Source: JAWXBM01 sp034440115
GTDB lineage: Bacteria; Pseudomonadota; Gammaproteobacteria; Xanthomonadales; SZUA-36
Assembly: GCA_034440115.1 (NCBI GenBank)
Contig: JAWXBM010000150.1
Coordinates: 1 to 24,892, forward strand
Direction of reading: 5' to 3'
DNA length: 24,892 bases
Shown: positions 1 through 7,537 of the stretch, piece by piece
How positions within the stretch are numbered: the first letter of the stretch is position 1
Layout: every line of letters begins with the position of its first letter
Notes under the pieces: generated by a model
Database searches by the model: none
What the model was told of the DNA's origin: nothing
Seen by the model: the letters and a program-made list of their open reading frames with translations, nothing else
Translations under genes and position numbers: made by a program

Positions 1-1
1 C

Positions 2-1438
2 AAATATGGTATCGAAGGGCTACAAATAGCGAGTGTTATGGCAGGCGTAATGCTCTTGGCCCTGGGCTTGGCCAAGATGGGATCCATCATCAAGTTCATC
101 CCCGATCCGGTCATTGTCGGATTTACTGCGGGCATTGGGGTGATTATTTTTGTCGGGCAATGGGAATATTTCCTGGGTTTACCCGCTGTTACCGGCGAGC
201 ACTTTCACACTAAATTGTGGCACCTGGTACAAACCTTTCCCCAATTCCACTTGGCTACAACCCTGTTGTCAGTGTTCGCCTTATTGCTGGTTGTTTACAG
301 CCCAAAAGTACCCACTTTAAAGCGTGTTCCAGGCCCTCTTGTTGCCTTGATTGTTATCACTTTAGTACAAGTCATATTTCAGTTTGACGGGGTCAGAACC
401 ATTGGAACCGCATTTGGCGGGATCCCTCAGGGTTTGCCGGAATTTGCCTTGCCGAGCGTCAGCTGGGAAAAGATCATCGAACTCATTGGACCGGCGTTTA
501 CGATTGCGATGTTGGGTGCTATCGAATCATTGCTATCGGCGGTGGTGGCTGACGGCATGACAGGCACCCGGCATGACTCCAATCAAGAATTGGTGGGTCA
601 AGGTCTCGCCAATATTGTGGCGCCAATGCTGGGTGGCTTTGCCGCAACGGGTGCTATTGCGCGAACGGCCACCAATATTCGCAACGGCGGCACCGGTCCA
701 ATTGCTGGCATCGTGCATTCCATTACACTCATCGTGATTTTGTTGGTATTGGCACCCTTTGCAGTACATATTCCACTGGCCGTGTTAGCCGCTATTCTTT
801 TTGTGGTTGCGTGGAACATGAGTGAAGCCAAGCATTTTGTCAAAATGGTTCGTCGTGCACCACAGGCGGATGTTGCCATTTTGTTGATTACTTTTACCTT
901 GACTGTATTTGCGGATCTGGTGGTCGCGGTAAATATTGGTGTCATTCTGGCGACACTTCATTTCCTTCGAAGAATGGCCACCAGTGTAGAAGTCAGGCAA
1001 GCCACCGAACAGGAATTAACTCAAGAGTTTGCTCACAAGGGCATCGTCAAGCTTCCTCCAGGGGTTTTGGTTTTTGCAGTTGAAGGGCCGTTCTTTTTCG
1101 GTGCAGTGGAAAACTTTGAGCGGGCCTTGGCAGGAACGCATACCGATCCGAAACATTTGGTTATTCGCCTCAGATGGGTACCCTTTATTGACATCACCGG
1201 GCTGCAAACTCTGGAAGAGGTCATCAGAGATTTCCAAAAACGCCAAGTCAACGTCATGCTGACAGGTGCGAATGAACGTGTAACGGCCAAGTTACAAAAA
1301 GCTGGGATCATTGACCTGATTGGCAAAACAAATAATTTCAAGTCGATTGATGAGGCCTTGGTTGCTCTTCAAGAAAGCTGCCCTGAATCAAGCGACGTGT
1401 TGCCCAATCAACCCAACAGCGATGAGCGGCCCAATTGA
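2..1438 (+). CDS. SulP family anion transporter, 5' end cut by the window
   Basis: Inner-membrane carrier of the SulP/SLC26 family, which moves sulfate, bicarbonate or other anions. The frame is open to the first base, so the first ATG at 38 is internal and the N-terminal helices lie outside the window. The visible protein continues the membrane domain with many hydrophobic segments, including the family-typical stretch around FIPDPVIVGFTAG. It ends in a cytoplasmic STAS domain from about residue 345, with VPFIDITGLQTLEE and a final LQKAGIIDLIG. Roughly 100 residues seem to be missing compared with usual bacterial SulP lengths. The substrate cannot be told from sequence, and no carbonic anhydrase or sulfate-assimilation gene is visible beside it. 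Family assignment is firm. Confidence 0.93.
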   Translation, partial: KYGIEGLQIASVMAGVMLLALGLAKMGSIIKFIPDPVIVGFTAGIGVIIFVGQWEYFLGLPAVTGEHFHTKLWHLVQTFPQFHLATTLLSVFALLLVVYSPKVPTLKRVPGPLVALIVITLVQVIFQFDGVRTIGTAFGGIPQGLPEFALPSVSWEKIIELIGPAFTIAMLGAIESLLSAVVADGMTGTRHDSNQELVGQGLANIVAPMLGGFAATGAIARTATNIRNGGTGPIAGIVHSITLIVILLVLAPFAVHIPLAVLAAILFVVAWNMSEAKHFVKMVRRAPQADVAILLITFTLTVFADLVVAVNIGVILATLHFLRRMATSVEVRQATEQELTQEFAHKGIVKLPPGVLVFAVEGPFFFGAVENFERALAGTHTDPKHLVIRLRWVPFIDITGLQTLEEVIRDFQKRQVNVMLTGANERVTAKLQKAGIIDLIGKTNNFKSIDEALVALQESCPESSDVLPNQPNSDERPN

Positions 1439-1475
1439 CCCCACGAGCATCATGTTGGATACCAATCCAACGTTT

Positions 1476-1496
1476 TTGCTCAAGACGGTTGAGCAA
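1476..1496. other. 8-bp inverted repeat between convergent genes
   Basis: TTGCTCAA at 1476-1483 and TTGAGCAA at 1489-1496 form a perfect stem with a five-base loop, between the convergent SulP and ribbon-helix-helix genes. There is no U-run after the stem in either direction (the T-run lies before it on the plus strand), so it is not a textbook intrinsic terminator. It could still protect a 3' end. Confidence 0.35.
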
Positions 1497-1520
1497 GCAG
1501 GTAAGGGCGCGACTGGCTGA

Positions 1521-1712
1521 TTACAGCTTAACCTGAGGGTTACTGATAGCCCCTTCTTCAAGGTAGCTGACACCGTGCTTTTCAAGATATTCGCGGATTA
1601 ACTGCCTAACCACTTGTGACGGAGTTAAATCTTGAGAAGCGCATAACTTTTCAAAAGCCTGTTTTTTTCGGGGATCCATCAGTACCGTAAAACGGGCGGT
1701 TTTGCTTTCCAC
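1521..1712 (-). CDS. Ribbon-helix-helix (CopG/MetJ-like) DNA-binding protein
   Basis: Small predicted transcriptional regulator, about 63 residues. The sequence has the ribbon-helix-helix pattern: a short beta strand (ARFTVLMDP), helix one (RKKQAFEKLCASQ), the turn DLTPSQ, and helix two (VVRQLIREYLEKHG), then a short tail. Such proteins bind operators as dimers and are often antitoxins or autoregulators. The longer reading from a TTG at 1733 is disfavoured because a TATAAT box (minus strand, 1752-1747) would leave almost no leader. The GTG at 1712 has a weak GAGAGA upstream, so the start is uncertain. No toxin partner is adjacent, making it an orphan here. An AT-rich palindrome at 1739-1751 overlaps its -10 box and is a candidate autoregulatory operator. 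Confidence 0.7.
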   Translation of the reverse strand: MESKTARFTVLMDPRKKQAFEKLCASQDLTPSQVVRQLIREYLEKHGVSYLEEGAISNPQVKL

Positions 1713-1738
1713 TTTTCGTAGTCTCTCGGCCAATTATG

Positions 1739-1752
1739 ATAATTTAATTATA
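1739..1752 (-). promoter_or_regulatory. Putative -10 box overlapped by an AT palindrome, RHH gene
   Basis: On the minus strand TATAAT (1752-1747) matches a -10 box upstream of the ribbon-helix-helix gene. It is overlapped by the perfect palindrome ATAATT-T-AATTAT at 1739-1751, as expected of an autorepressor site. No good -35 is visible, and AT-rich palindromes also arise by chance. Confidence 0.4.
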
Positions 1753-1840
1753 ATGCTATTAGAACAAGGAAGAAACCTCTTCCCTAATTCCCCCAGTAAA
1801 GAAAACCCTCGTCTTGTTAACTCAACCTTGCAGCCTTCTA

Positions 1841-2006
1841 ATGGCAACGGATTTGCAGAACAAAGTGATCATCACCGGTATGACATTTCGTGTGGCCAGG
1901 CCGATTGGGTGCGCTGGATGAAGTGCGCGAAACGGAACGATTCAATACGCGTGCTGAGGCCATTCGCGCAGCGATAGCCTATTTGAAGCCGAAAATCTCG
2001 GTTTGA
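1841..2006 (+). pseudogene. Remnant of a second small ribbon-helix-helix-like gene, frameshifted
   Basis: An ATG at 1841 opens a frame reading MATDLQNKVIITGMTFRVAR that stops at 1919 to 1921. Switching frame by one base near 1908-1911 continues with ALDEVRETERFNTRAEAIRA followed by AIAYLKPKISV and a TGA at 2004-2006. The joined peptide of about 54 residues resembles a ribbon-helix-helix core: strand, helix, NTRAEAIR turn and helix. One inserted base explains the break. It faces the intact RHH gene across about 130 bp. The rest of the 1734-2081 gap shows only the promoter elements of that gene and a small GGAAGA/TCTTCC hairpin at 1768-1783. The reading is an inference from a short sequence. 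Confidence 0.4.
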
Positions 2007-2081
2007 ATCGCCGCTGTTGTTAAGCCGCTCATGGCGTTAGAATCGTCGGCAAACCTGGGCTTGCAATACAACGGGAAATCA

Positions 2082-3284
2082 ATGCGCCACAGAGCAGCAA
2101 AACAAAGTCAATATTCAAGATATGGCCAGTTCTTCAGTAAATTTTTCTGCGCTCTTTGCCTGTTAAGCAGCCTCCCCTCCTACGCTGATACAGCCAGTGA
2201 TCAAGCCCTGGCCGATCAGTATGCAGAATGGTTCAAAGCCGAGTTCCTGTTGGAGAATCTGGTGGGCGGCGGTTTTGCCATTGTTTCACGCGAAGGCATT
2301 TTGCGTACCGGCAGTTTTGGTTATACCGATACCAGCCAAAAACAACAGGTGAATCAGGACACGATTTTTCGCATTGCCTCAGTATCAAAAACTTTTGCGG
2401 CCGGCCTCACCGCTCTGCTGGTGGCGGACGGCAGCCTGGCCTGGACCGACCCGGTGAACCGCTATGTGCCGAGCTTCCACATCAAGGGCGACACCTCGAA
2501 GATTCGCATCGAAGATTTGCTGGGCCAGAGCTCGGGTTTGATTTCACATGCTTACGACAATCTGATCGAAGATGGCGTGCCAACCGATCAGATTTACACC
2601 CGTCTTTCTGACCTGCCTCTAACCTGCACGCCTGGCAGCTGTTACAGCTATCAAAACAGCGTGTTCAGCCTGATTCAGCCGGTGGTGGAATCTATCTCGG
2701 CCCAATCTTATGAGAGCCTGCTAGAGCAGCGCATTTTCAAACCGCTGGATATGCAAACGGCATCGGTGGGCTATGAACCATTTCTGGCGAACAGCAATCG
2801 CGCCATGCCCCATGTGAAAGGCAAAAGCAGGTGGCTGACCGTGCAGGTATTGCCCAATTACTACCGCGTCGCCCCTGCCGCCGGAGTGAATGCCAGCATC
2901 ACCGATATGGCCAAATGGTTGCGGGCGCATATGGTTGCTGAACCCATGATGCTTTCGCCCGATGCTCAGCAAGCTTTGATCGCACCGCGGGTGCGCACGC
3001 CCGGGGAATTACACCGTCGCGAATGGGACAAGCTGCTGACCGATGCGCATTACGGCCTTGGCTGGCGGGTGTACCAACTGGGTGAACAGCGCATTGCCTA
3101 TCACAGCGGCTGGGTATCCGGATACCGCGCCGATATCGCTTATTCAATTACCGAGGGAATTGGGATCACGGTATTGCTGAATGCAGAATCCAGTGCCATC
3201 AGTCGTATGACCACCCAGTTCTGGCAATTGGCCAATGCGCGTAGGTCGCCAAAAGATTCTCTGGCTAAAGCGAAAGCTCCATAG
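2082..3284 (+). CDS. Secreted serine hydrolase, beta-lactamase/class C penicillin-binding family
   Basis: Periplasmic serine hydrolase of the beta-lactamase/DD-peptidase/esterase clan (Beta-lactamase PF00144 type). I chose the ATG at 2082 rather than 2031 because it begins a normal signal peptide: basic n-region, hydrophobic FFSKFFCALCLLSSL, cleavage near SYA-DT. Catalytic motifs in order, numbered from 2082: SVSK at about 100-103 (nucleophile Ser and Lys), YQN at about 190-192, and HSG at about 341-343 in place of KTG. The mature size of about 370 residues fits the family. Members include D-aminopeptidases, esterases and true AmpC enzymes, and the sequence does not settle which. The last 20 bases overlap the 3' end of the convergent asparagine-synthetase gene. 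Confidence 0.88.
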   Translation: MRHRAAKQSQYSRYGQFFSKFFCALCLLSSLPSYADTASDQALADQYAEWFKAEFLLENLVGGGFAIVSREGILRTGSFGYTDTSQKQQVNQDTIFRIASVSKTFAAGLTALLVADGSLAWTDPVNRYVPSFHIKGDTSKIRIEDLLGQSSGLISHAYDNLIEDGVPTDQIYTRLSDLPLTCTPGSCYSYQNSVFSLIQPVVESISAQSYESLLEQRIFKPLDMQTASVGYEPFLANSNRAMPHVKGKSRWLTVQVLPNYYRVAPAAGVNASITDMAKWLRAHMVAEPMMLSPDAQQALIAPRVRTPGELHRREWDKLLTDAHYGLGWRVYQLGEQRIAYHSGWVSGYRADIAYSITEGIGITVLLNAESSAISRMTTQFWQLANARRSPKDSLAKAKAP

Positions 3285-5190
3285 ACCATTCACTGGACGT
3301 TGTGGGTTGCTGACGGGTCGGCGGTGACCAAAGCTGCAGTGGTGATGGTTTTTCATCTATCGACGGTGCAGGTGCCAGGCTCATTTCGCGGCAATAGCGG
3401 TCAAAAACAGCAATGGCCATGCATTCAAGCATGTCTTTGACATCGCGATTGCTGGCCGTGGGATCCTGCATCAGGAATTGCTGGTGCGTATCAAGCTTGT
3501 CGCGAGAGAAAATGGCATCGGGGCTGGTGAGGTATTTGTCCCTGAATTCCGGGTAAATTCGCCGCACAATGTCCTTGCGCAGGTCCTTGATGGAATTGCC
3601 CTTGCCGGTAGAAGAAAACTTCACTTTCTGTTTGTCGGGGGGGTAAAAAGGCGCCACTTTGGCCAGCTGCTCGCGGACGATGCGTTTATCGTAAAACAGG
3701 CCTGCATGCAGTTCGGGTGGCACCGCAGCCAGTAACTCAACCAGGCGATGATCCAGAAAAGGCACGCGTGCTTCTATACCCTGGCTGGAACTGCTTCGAT
3801 CTTCATGCCACAGGTTATAGCGCTGCAGTAAGCCGCCACGAAAAATCATCTCTCGATGAAATGCGCTATGCGGGACCTTATCCACAAGCGGCGGATAACG
3901 ATCATTCAAGCTGGCCCGCAAATAGGCGGGTATCTGCATATCAATTCGCTGCATGGCCGTATGAGTGGCTGTAATCCGGCTTGAGTAGTGCTGCCAGTCC
4001 TGGCTTTCGTTGCCCATGCTGCGAGAGTAGCCGCCAGCAAACTCATCAGCACCCTGGCCCAGCAGGATGACTTTCAGGCCTGGTAAAGCCGTTTTGGCAT
4101 ATCGATGAAGCTCCAGTTTCAACAACCATTCCACCTTAAACGCCGGCCTTTCCATGGCCCAAACCAAAAACTCAAATGCTGCCAGGTTGAATTGCAACTG
4201 GTCGAGCAGGGTTGCGACATTGTAGTGCACCGGATGATGATGAAAACCCAGGCGCTCAGCCAGGATGACTGATTGCTCCACATCACCGGCCTGCAACGTG
4301 CTGTCTTCAACCACCGTAAAGCAGTGCAGTTCCTGTGCAGCTTTGGCTGCCATCGCAGCCAACAGGCTGGAGTCGATGCCGCCGCTAAGAAACAATCCCA
4401 GTGGCACGTCACTCATCAGCTGCCGGGTCACACTGTCTTGCAGCAGTTCACCGTAACGCTCGCTCCACCAGGCCGGGTCGACGACTGCATCCTCACCGGG
4501 CTGATGAAAATAATCCTGTACCGACCAATAGGGCTTAACCAAGGGCGGGCTGCCCGACACCAGCCCCAGCACATGCCCACCGCCTAATTGCTTAACCCCG
4601 CGAACATTGGTGTGGAGCGGATTGGCAATACCCCAACTGCTGTCGAAATCCCCCCAGTTCATCTCACGTGGACAATATGGATGAGCCAACAGAGCCTTGA
4701 GCTCGGAGCCAAACAGCAGGCCCTTCGGCGTTTCCGCATAAAACAGCGGCTTGATGCCGAGGCGGTCACGGGCCAACAGCAGTTTGCGTTCGCGTGTATC
4801 CCAGATCAGCAAGGCATACATGCCATTGAGCTGGCTCAGCAGTTCATCCTGGCCTTCCTCATACAGATGAACCACTACTTCGGAGTCGGAACGGCTGGCA
4901 AACTGGTGCCGGTCTTTCAAACGCTCACGGATATCCTGATGGTTGTAAATCTCACCATTGACCACACTGAGGATGCTGTGATCTTCATTCCAGATCGGCT
5001 GCTGCCCACCCGCCAGGTCAATGATGGAAAGTCGCCGGAACACCAGGCTGAGGAAGCCATCGTCATAGAACTGTTCGTCATCCGGGCCACGACGGGCTAA
5101 TTGGGCGCCCATGGCCGCTAATGCACGATGGCGCTCGGTTGCGTCGCCACTCAGTCCGGCCAGATTGATCAGGCCTGCAAATCCGCACAT
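3265..5190 (-). CDS. asnB: Asparagine synthetase family, glutamine-hydrolysing
   Basis: Cytoplasmic two-domain enzyme: an N-terminal class II glutamine amidotransferase releases ammonia from glutamine, and a C-terminal ATP-pyrophosphatase domain activates aspartate or another carboxylate. MCGFAG supplies the nucleophile Cys2. RRGPDD (about 33-38), the RRLSIIDL segment, NGEIYN (about 78-83) and RSDSE follow. The PP-loop SGGIDSS is at about 269-275. Length, 641 residues, fits the long bacterial AsnB group. A good AGGAG site lies nine bases before the ATG. Oddity: the conserved GEG(S/A)DE loop of Escherichia coli AsnB reads GQGADE here (about 378-383), replacing the glutamate implicated as general base. 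The product could be an AsnB-like amide ligase rather than a housekeeping asparagine synthetase. No polysaccharide or peptide-synthesis cluster is visible nearby. Confidence 0.88.
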   Translation of the reverse strand: MCGFAGLINLAGLSGDATERHRALAAMGAQLARRGPDDEQFYDDGFLSLVFRRLSIIDLAGGQQPIWNEDHSILSVVNGEIYNHQDIRERLKDRHQFASRSDSEVVVHLYEEGQDELLSQLNGMYALLIWDTRERKLLLARDRLGIKPLFYAETPKGLLFGSELKALLAHPYCPREMNWGDFDSSWGIANPLHTNVRGVKQLGGGHVLGLVSGSPPLVKPYWSVQDYFHQPGEDAVVDPAWWSERYGELLQDSVTRQLMSDVPLGLFLSGGIDSSLLAAMAAKAAQELHCFTVVEDSTLQAGDVEQSVILAERLGFHHHPVHYNVATLLDQLQFNLAAFEFLVWAMERPAFKVEWLLKLELHRYAKTALPGLKVILLGQGADEFAGGYSRSMGNESQDWQHYSSRITATHTAMQRIDMQIPAYLRASLNDRYPPLVDKVPHSAFHREMIFRGGLLQRYNLWHEDRSSSSQGIEARVPFLDHRLVELLAAVPPELHAGLFYDKRIVREQLAKVAPFYPPDKQKVKFSSTGKGNSIKDLRKDIVRRIYPEFRDKYLTSPDAIFSRDKLDTHQQFLMQDPTASNRDVKDMLECMAIAVFDRYCREMSLAPAPSIDEKPSPLQLWSPPTRQQPTTSSEWSMELSL

Positions 5191-5226
5191 GGACCGTGCT
5201 CTCCTGCTTCAAATTCGTTCCTAAGA

Positions 5227-5369
5227 AAACTCTGATTTATTCAGAGTTTCTGCGGCACAAGGATGTGCCGCCATTTTCGATGATTGTAAATCATTGAAAA
5301 TGAAGCCAAACAAAAATCACATTTTTTGTTTGGCTTGCTCTGATAATTCAAGGATGAATTAGTCAGAGC
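5227..5369. ncRNA. Array of five abutting hairpins, candidate structured RNA or regulatory leader
   Basis: Five inverted repeats follow each other almost without spacer. H1 is 5227-5235/5241-5249 (9 bp, loop TTTAT). H2 is 5252-5259/5264-5271 (8 bp, tetraloop AGGA). H3 is 5272-5285/5289-5302 (14 bp with one G-U, loop GTA). H4 is 5303-5316/5323-5336 (14 bp, loop TCACAT). H5 is 5337-5350/5355-5369 (14 bp with one bulged G at 5362, tetraloop AGGA). H2 to H5 touch end to end. The array fills the divergent gap between asnB and the amidohydrolase, so it could lie in either 5' leader, be a separate RNA, or be a mobile DNA palindrome. The RGGA loops appear in the plus-strand sense. I see no clear promoter or terminator for a stand-alone RNA. 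Confidence 0.6.
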
Positions 5370-5475
5370 CTCCGTAACTTTAACCCCTAATTTCGATTGA
5401 ATGCGGCAGGGCAGCCAGCAGCACCGGGTTTTCGTGATACAAATAGCATCTCCAACCACTACGTGAATCTCCTGT

Positions 5476-7263
5476 ATGAACAATTTCCGGAACTTATTTT
5501 TGTGTCTTGGCAGCGCGCTGATCCTGTTTGGCTGTGAACCTGCCGCTGAGAAAGAAGTCGCCAATGCGGTAGCAGAAGCCGAGCCTGATGTTAATCCTGT
5601 TGTTCCTGTTAATGCTGTGGACGTGCTGATACGCGATGCGGCGGTCTATACCCTGAACCCGGAGCAGCCCTGGGCCGAAGCCGTGGGGCTGCGTGCTGAG
5701 CGAATTGTTTTCGTCGGCTCATTGGCTGAGGCGGAGACAATGGTTGGCCCTGAAACCGTGGTCATCTCCCAAGCAGGCGGCATGGTATTGCCCGGATTCC
5801 AGGATGCGCATCTGCATCCCTACACTTCGGGCATCGATCAGTTCGATTGCGACATGGATTTACAACCCATCGCGATCGAGACCTATGTGGCCAAGGCCAA
5901 GCAGTGCTACGAGACCATGAATGAGCGCGAATGGATTAAAGGCGGCGGCTGGAATCTGACGGCATTTGGTGCCAACCCGATTCCAAACAAGGCCCTGCTG
6001 GATGCGGTGATTCCTGACAAACCAGCCGTGTTCTTTTCAGCCGACGGACATACCGCATGGACCAACAGTCTGGCTCTGCAACTGGCCGACATCACCTCAG
6101 AAACACCTGATCCGGCCAATGGCCGCATTGATCGCGACCCTATAACGGGTGAACCGGTAGGCAGTCTGCAGGAATCTGCCATGTACCTGGTAGGCAATCT
6201 GGTTCCGCCACCCCCGGAGAAGCAACGCAATGATGGCATGCGCTACGCGCTGGATTATTTGCACAGCCTGGGCATTACCGCCATGCAGGAAGCCCATGTG
6301 AGTGTTGATCCGGAAGATCCGCTGCAGGGCCTGGAAACCTATCAGGCTTTTGCCGATCGTGACGAACTGAAGATGCACACCGTATTGTCGCTGCGTTGGA
6401 ATAGCGACAAAGGCCTGGAGCAGATACACGACATCGTAGCGGCGCGCGAAAAATACGATGGCCGGGGCATGCGGGTCAGAACAGTCAAAATGTTTCTGGA
6501 TGGGGTAGTCGAGCCGAGCACTGCTGCTTTGCTGGAAGATTATGCCGATCAACCCGGGTTCAAGGGTGAGCTGCAGATTCCTGTGGATGTGCTGAATGAG
6601 GCTGTAAGACAACTCGACGCCGAAGGCTTCCAGGTACATATACACGTGATCGGTGATGGTGCCGTGCGCGCCGCACTGGATGCATTCGAATACACGCAGC
6701 ACCTTAATGGCAAGAGCAATGGCCGTCATCATCTGGCGCATGCCCAGTTCATTTCACCCGAAGACATCAGTCGCTTCGCTGCACTGGATGTCACCGCCAC
6801 TTTCTCCGCTATTTGGGCCGGCGGTGAAGACACATTCCTTACCGAGCTGACCCTGCCGCGGGTAGGACCGGAACGCTATCGCTGGACCTATCCCCTGCAA
6901 AGCCTGATCGCTGCCAATGGCCGCGTGGCTTTTGGTTCTGATTGGAATGTTTCGTCACCAGACCCACTGCAAGCCATAGAAGCTGCGGTGACACGGGGCA
7001 ATATATTTGACCCCAGCATTCCGGTGTTCCTGCCGCAGGAACGCATCAGCCTGGAAGATGCCATCAAGGCCGCCACGCTGAACTCGGCTTATGTGAACCA
7101 TCTGGATGGTCGGACGGGCAGCATTGAAGTCAGCAAGCTCGGTGATCTGGTAATTCTGGACCGGAACCTGTTTGAAATTGAACCCATGGAAATTTCTGAC
7201 GCCAAGGTTATGAAAACCCTGTTTGGTGGCAAGGTTATTTTCCAGGCGGCAGAGAGCCCGTAA
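5476..7263 (+). CDS. Lipoprotein amidohydrolase, amidohydrolase 3/YtcJ family
   Basis: Predicted metal-dependent hydrolase of the amidohydrolase superfamily (Amidohydro_3, YtcJ-like), exported and lipid-anchored. The N-terminus is a lipoprotein signal with lipobox LFGC and Cys20, followed by a short Ala/Glu/Pro linker. Motifs: GFQDAHLHP with the HxH metal pair at about 112-114, DGHTAW at about 190-195, KMFLDGVVEPSTA at about 338-350, HIHVIGDGA at about 388-396, AHAQF near 421, and GSDW at about 487-490. The 595-residue length is normal. The natural substrate of this family is mostly unknown (amides, N-substituted formamides). The start is supported by the signal peptide, but no Shine-Dalgarno sequence precedes it. 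The five-hairpin array lies about 105 bp upstream. Confidence 0.9.
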   Translation: MNNFRNLFLCLGSALILFGCEPAAEKEVANAVAEAEPDVNPVVPVNAVDVLIRDAAVYTLNPEQPWAEAVGLRAERIVFVGSLAEAETMVGPETVVISQAGGMVLPGFQDAHLHPYTSGIDQFDCDMDLQPIAIETYVAKAKQCYETMNEREWIKGGGWNLTAFGANPIPNKALLDAVIPDKPAVFFSADGHTAWTNSLALQLADITSETPDPANGRIDRDPITGEPVGSLQESAMYLVGNLVPPPPEKQRNDGMRYALDYLHSLGITAMQEAHVSVDPEDPLQGLETYQAFADRDELKMHTVLSLRWNSDKGLEQIHDIVAAREKYDGRGMRVRTVKMFLDGVVEPSTAALLEDYADQPGFKGELQIPVDVLNEAVRQLDAEGFQVHIHVIGDGAVRAALDAFEYTQHLNGKSNGRHHLAHAQFISPEDISRFAALDVTATFSAIWAGGEDTFLTELTLPRVGPERYRWTYPLQSLIAANGRVAFGSDWNVSSPDPLQAIEAAVTRGNIFDPSIPVFLPQERISLEDAIKAATLNSAYVNHLDGRTGSIEVSKLGDLVILDRNLFEIEPMEISDAKVMKTLFGGKVIFQAAESP

Positions 7264-7274
7264 TCTTTTGTAAC

Positions 7275-7531
7275 CGTCATGCCGGACATTCACTTCGTCA
7301 TGCCGGACATTCACTTCGTCATGCCGGGCGTGACCTTACTCACCGTCATGCCGGGCGTGACCTTACTCACCGTCATGCCGGGCTTGACCTTACTCACCGT
7401 CATGCCGGGCCTGACCCGGTATCCAATATCGCTCTGGCACTGGATCCCGGATCAAGTCCGGGATGACGAATAAAAAGTCCGGGATGACGAATAAAAAGTC
7501 CGGGATGACGAATAAAAAGTCCGGGATGACG
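7275..7531. repeat. REP-like palindromic element with tandemly amplified ends
   Basis: The core element (7398-7468) starts CGTCATGCCGG and ends CCGGGATGACG, so its ends are inverted repeats. Its left end is amplified outward as two 21-bp units (7275-7295, 7296-7316) and three 27-bp units (7317-7343, 7344-7370, 7371-7397). Its right end is amplified as 21-bp units at 7454-7474, 7475-7495 and 7496-7516 plus a partial copy at 7517-7531. Short ORFs through it (for example 7279-7473) are repeat-derived and not counted as genes. It sits directly after the amidohydrolase stop codon. Confidence 0.85.
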
Positions 7532-7537
7532 TCTTAC

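Noticed and set aside
5227..5369. Hairpin array as integron attC site or retron RNA
   Set aside because: I see no integrase, attI or reverse transcriptase gene in the window, and the attC core sites RYYYAAC/GTTRRRY are not arranged around these stems.
6097..6741. 214-codon minus-strand ORF
   Set aside because: It lies wholly antisense inside the amidohydrolase gene, with no ribosome-binding site or recognisable domain.
7279..7473. 64-codon ORF with repeated VMPGVTLLT peptides
   Set aside because: It is a read-through of tandem REP-like repeats; the ending IPDQVRDDE is a common translation of this element family, not a protein.
7275..7531. Possible CRISPR array
   Set aside because: The repeats are directly adjacent, with no unique spacers, and no cas gene is near.
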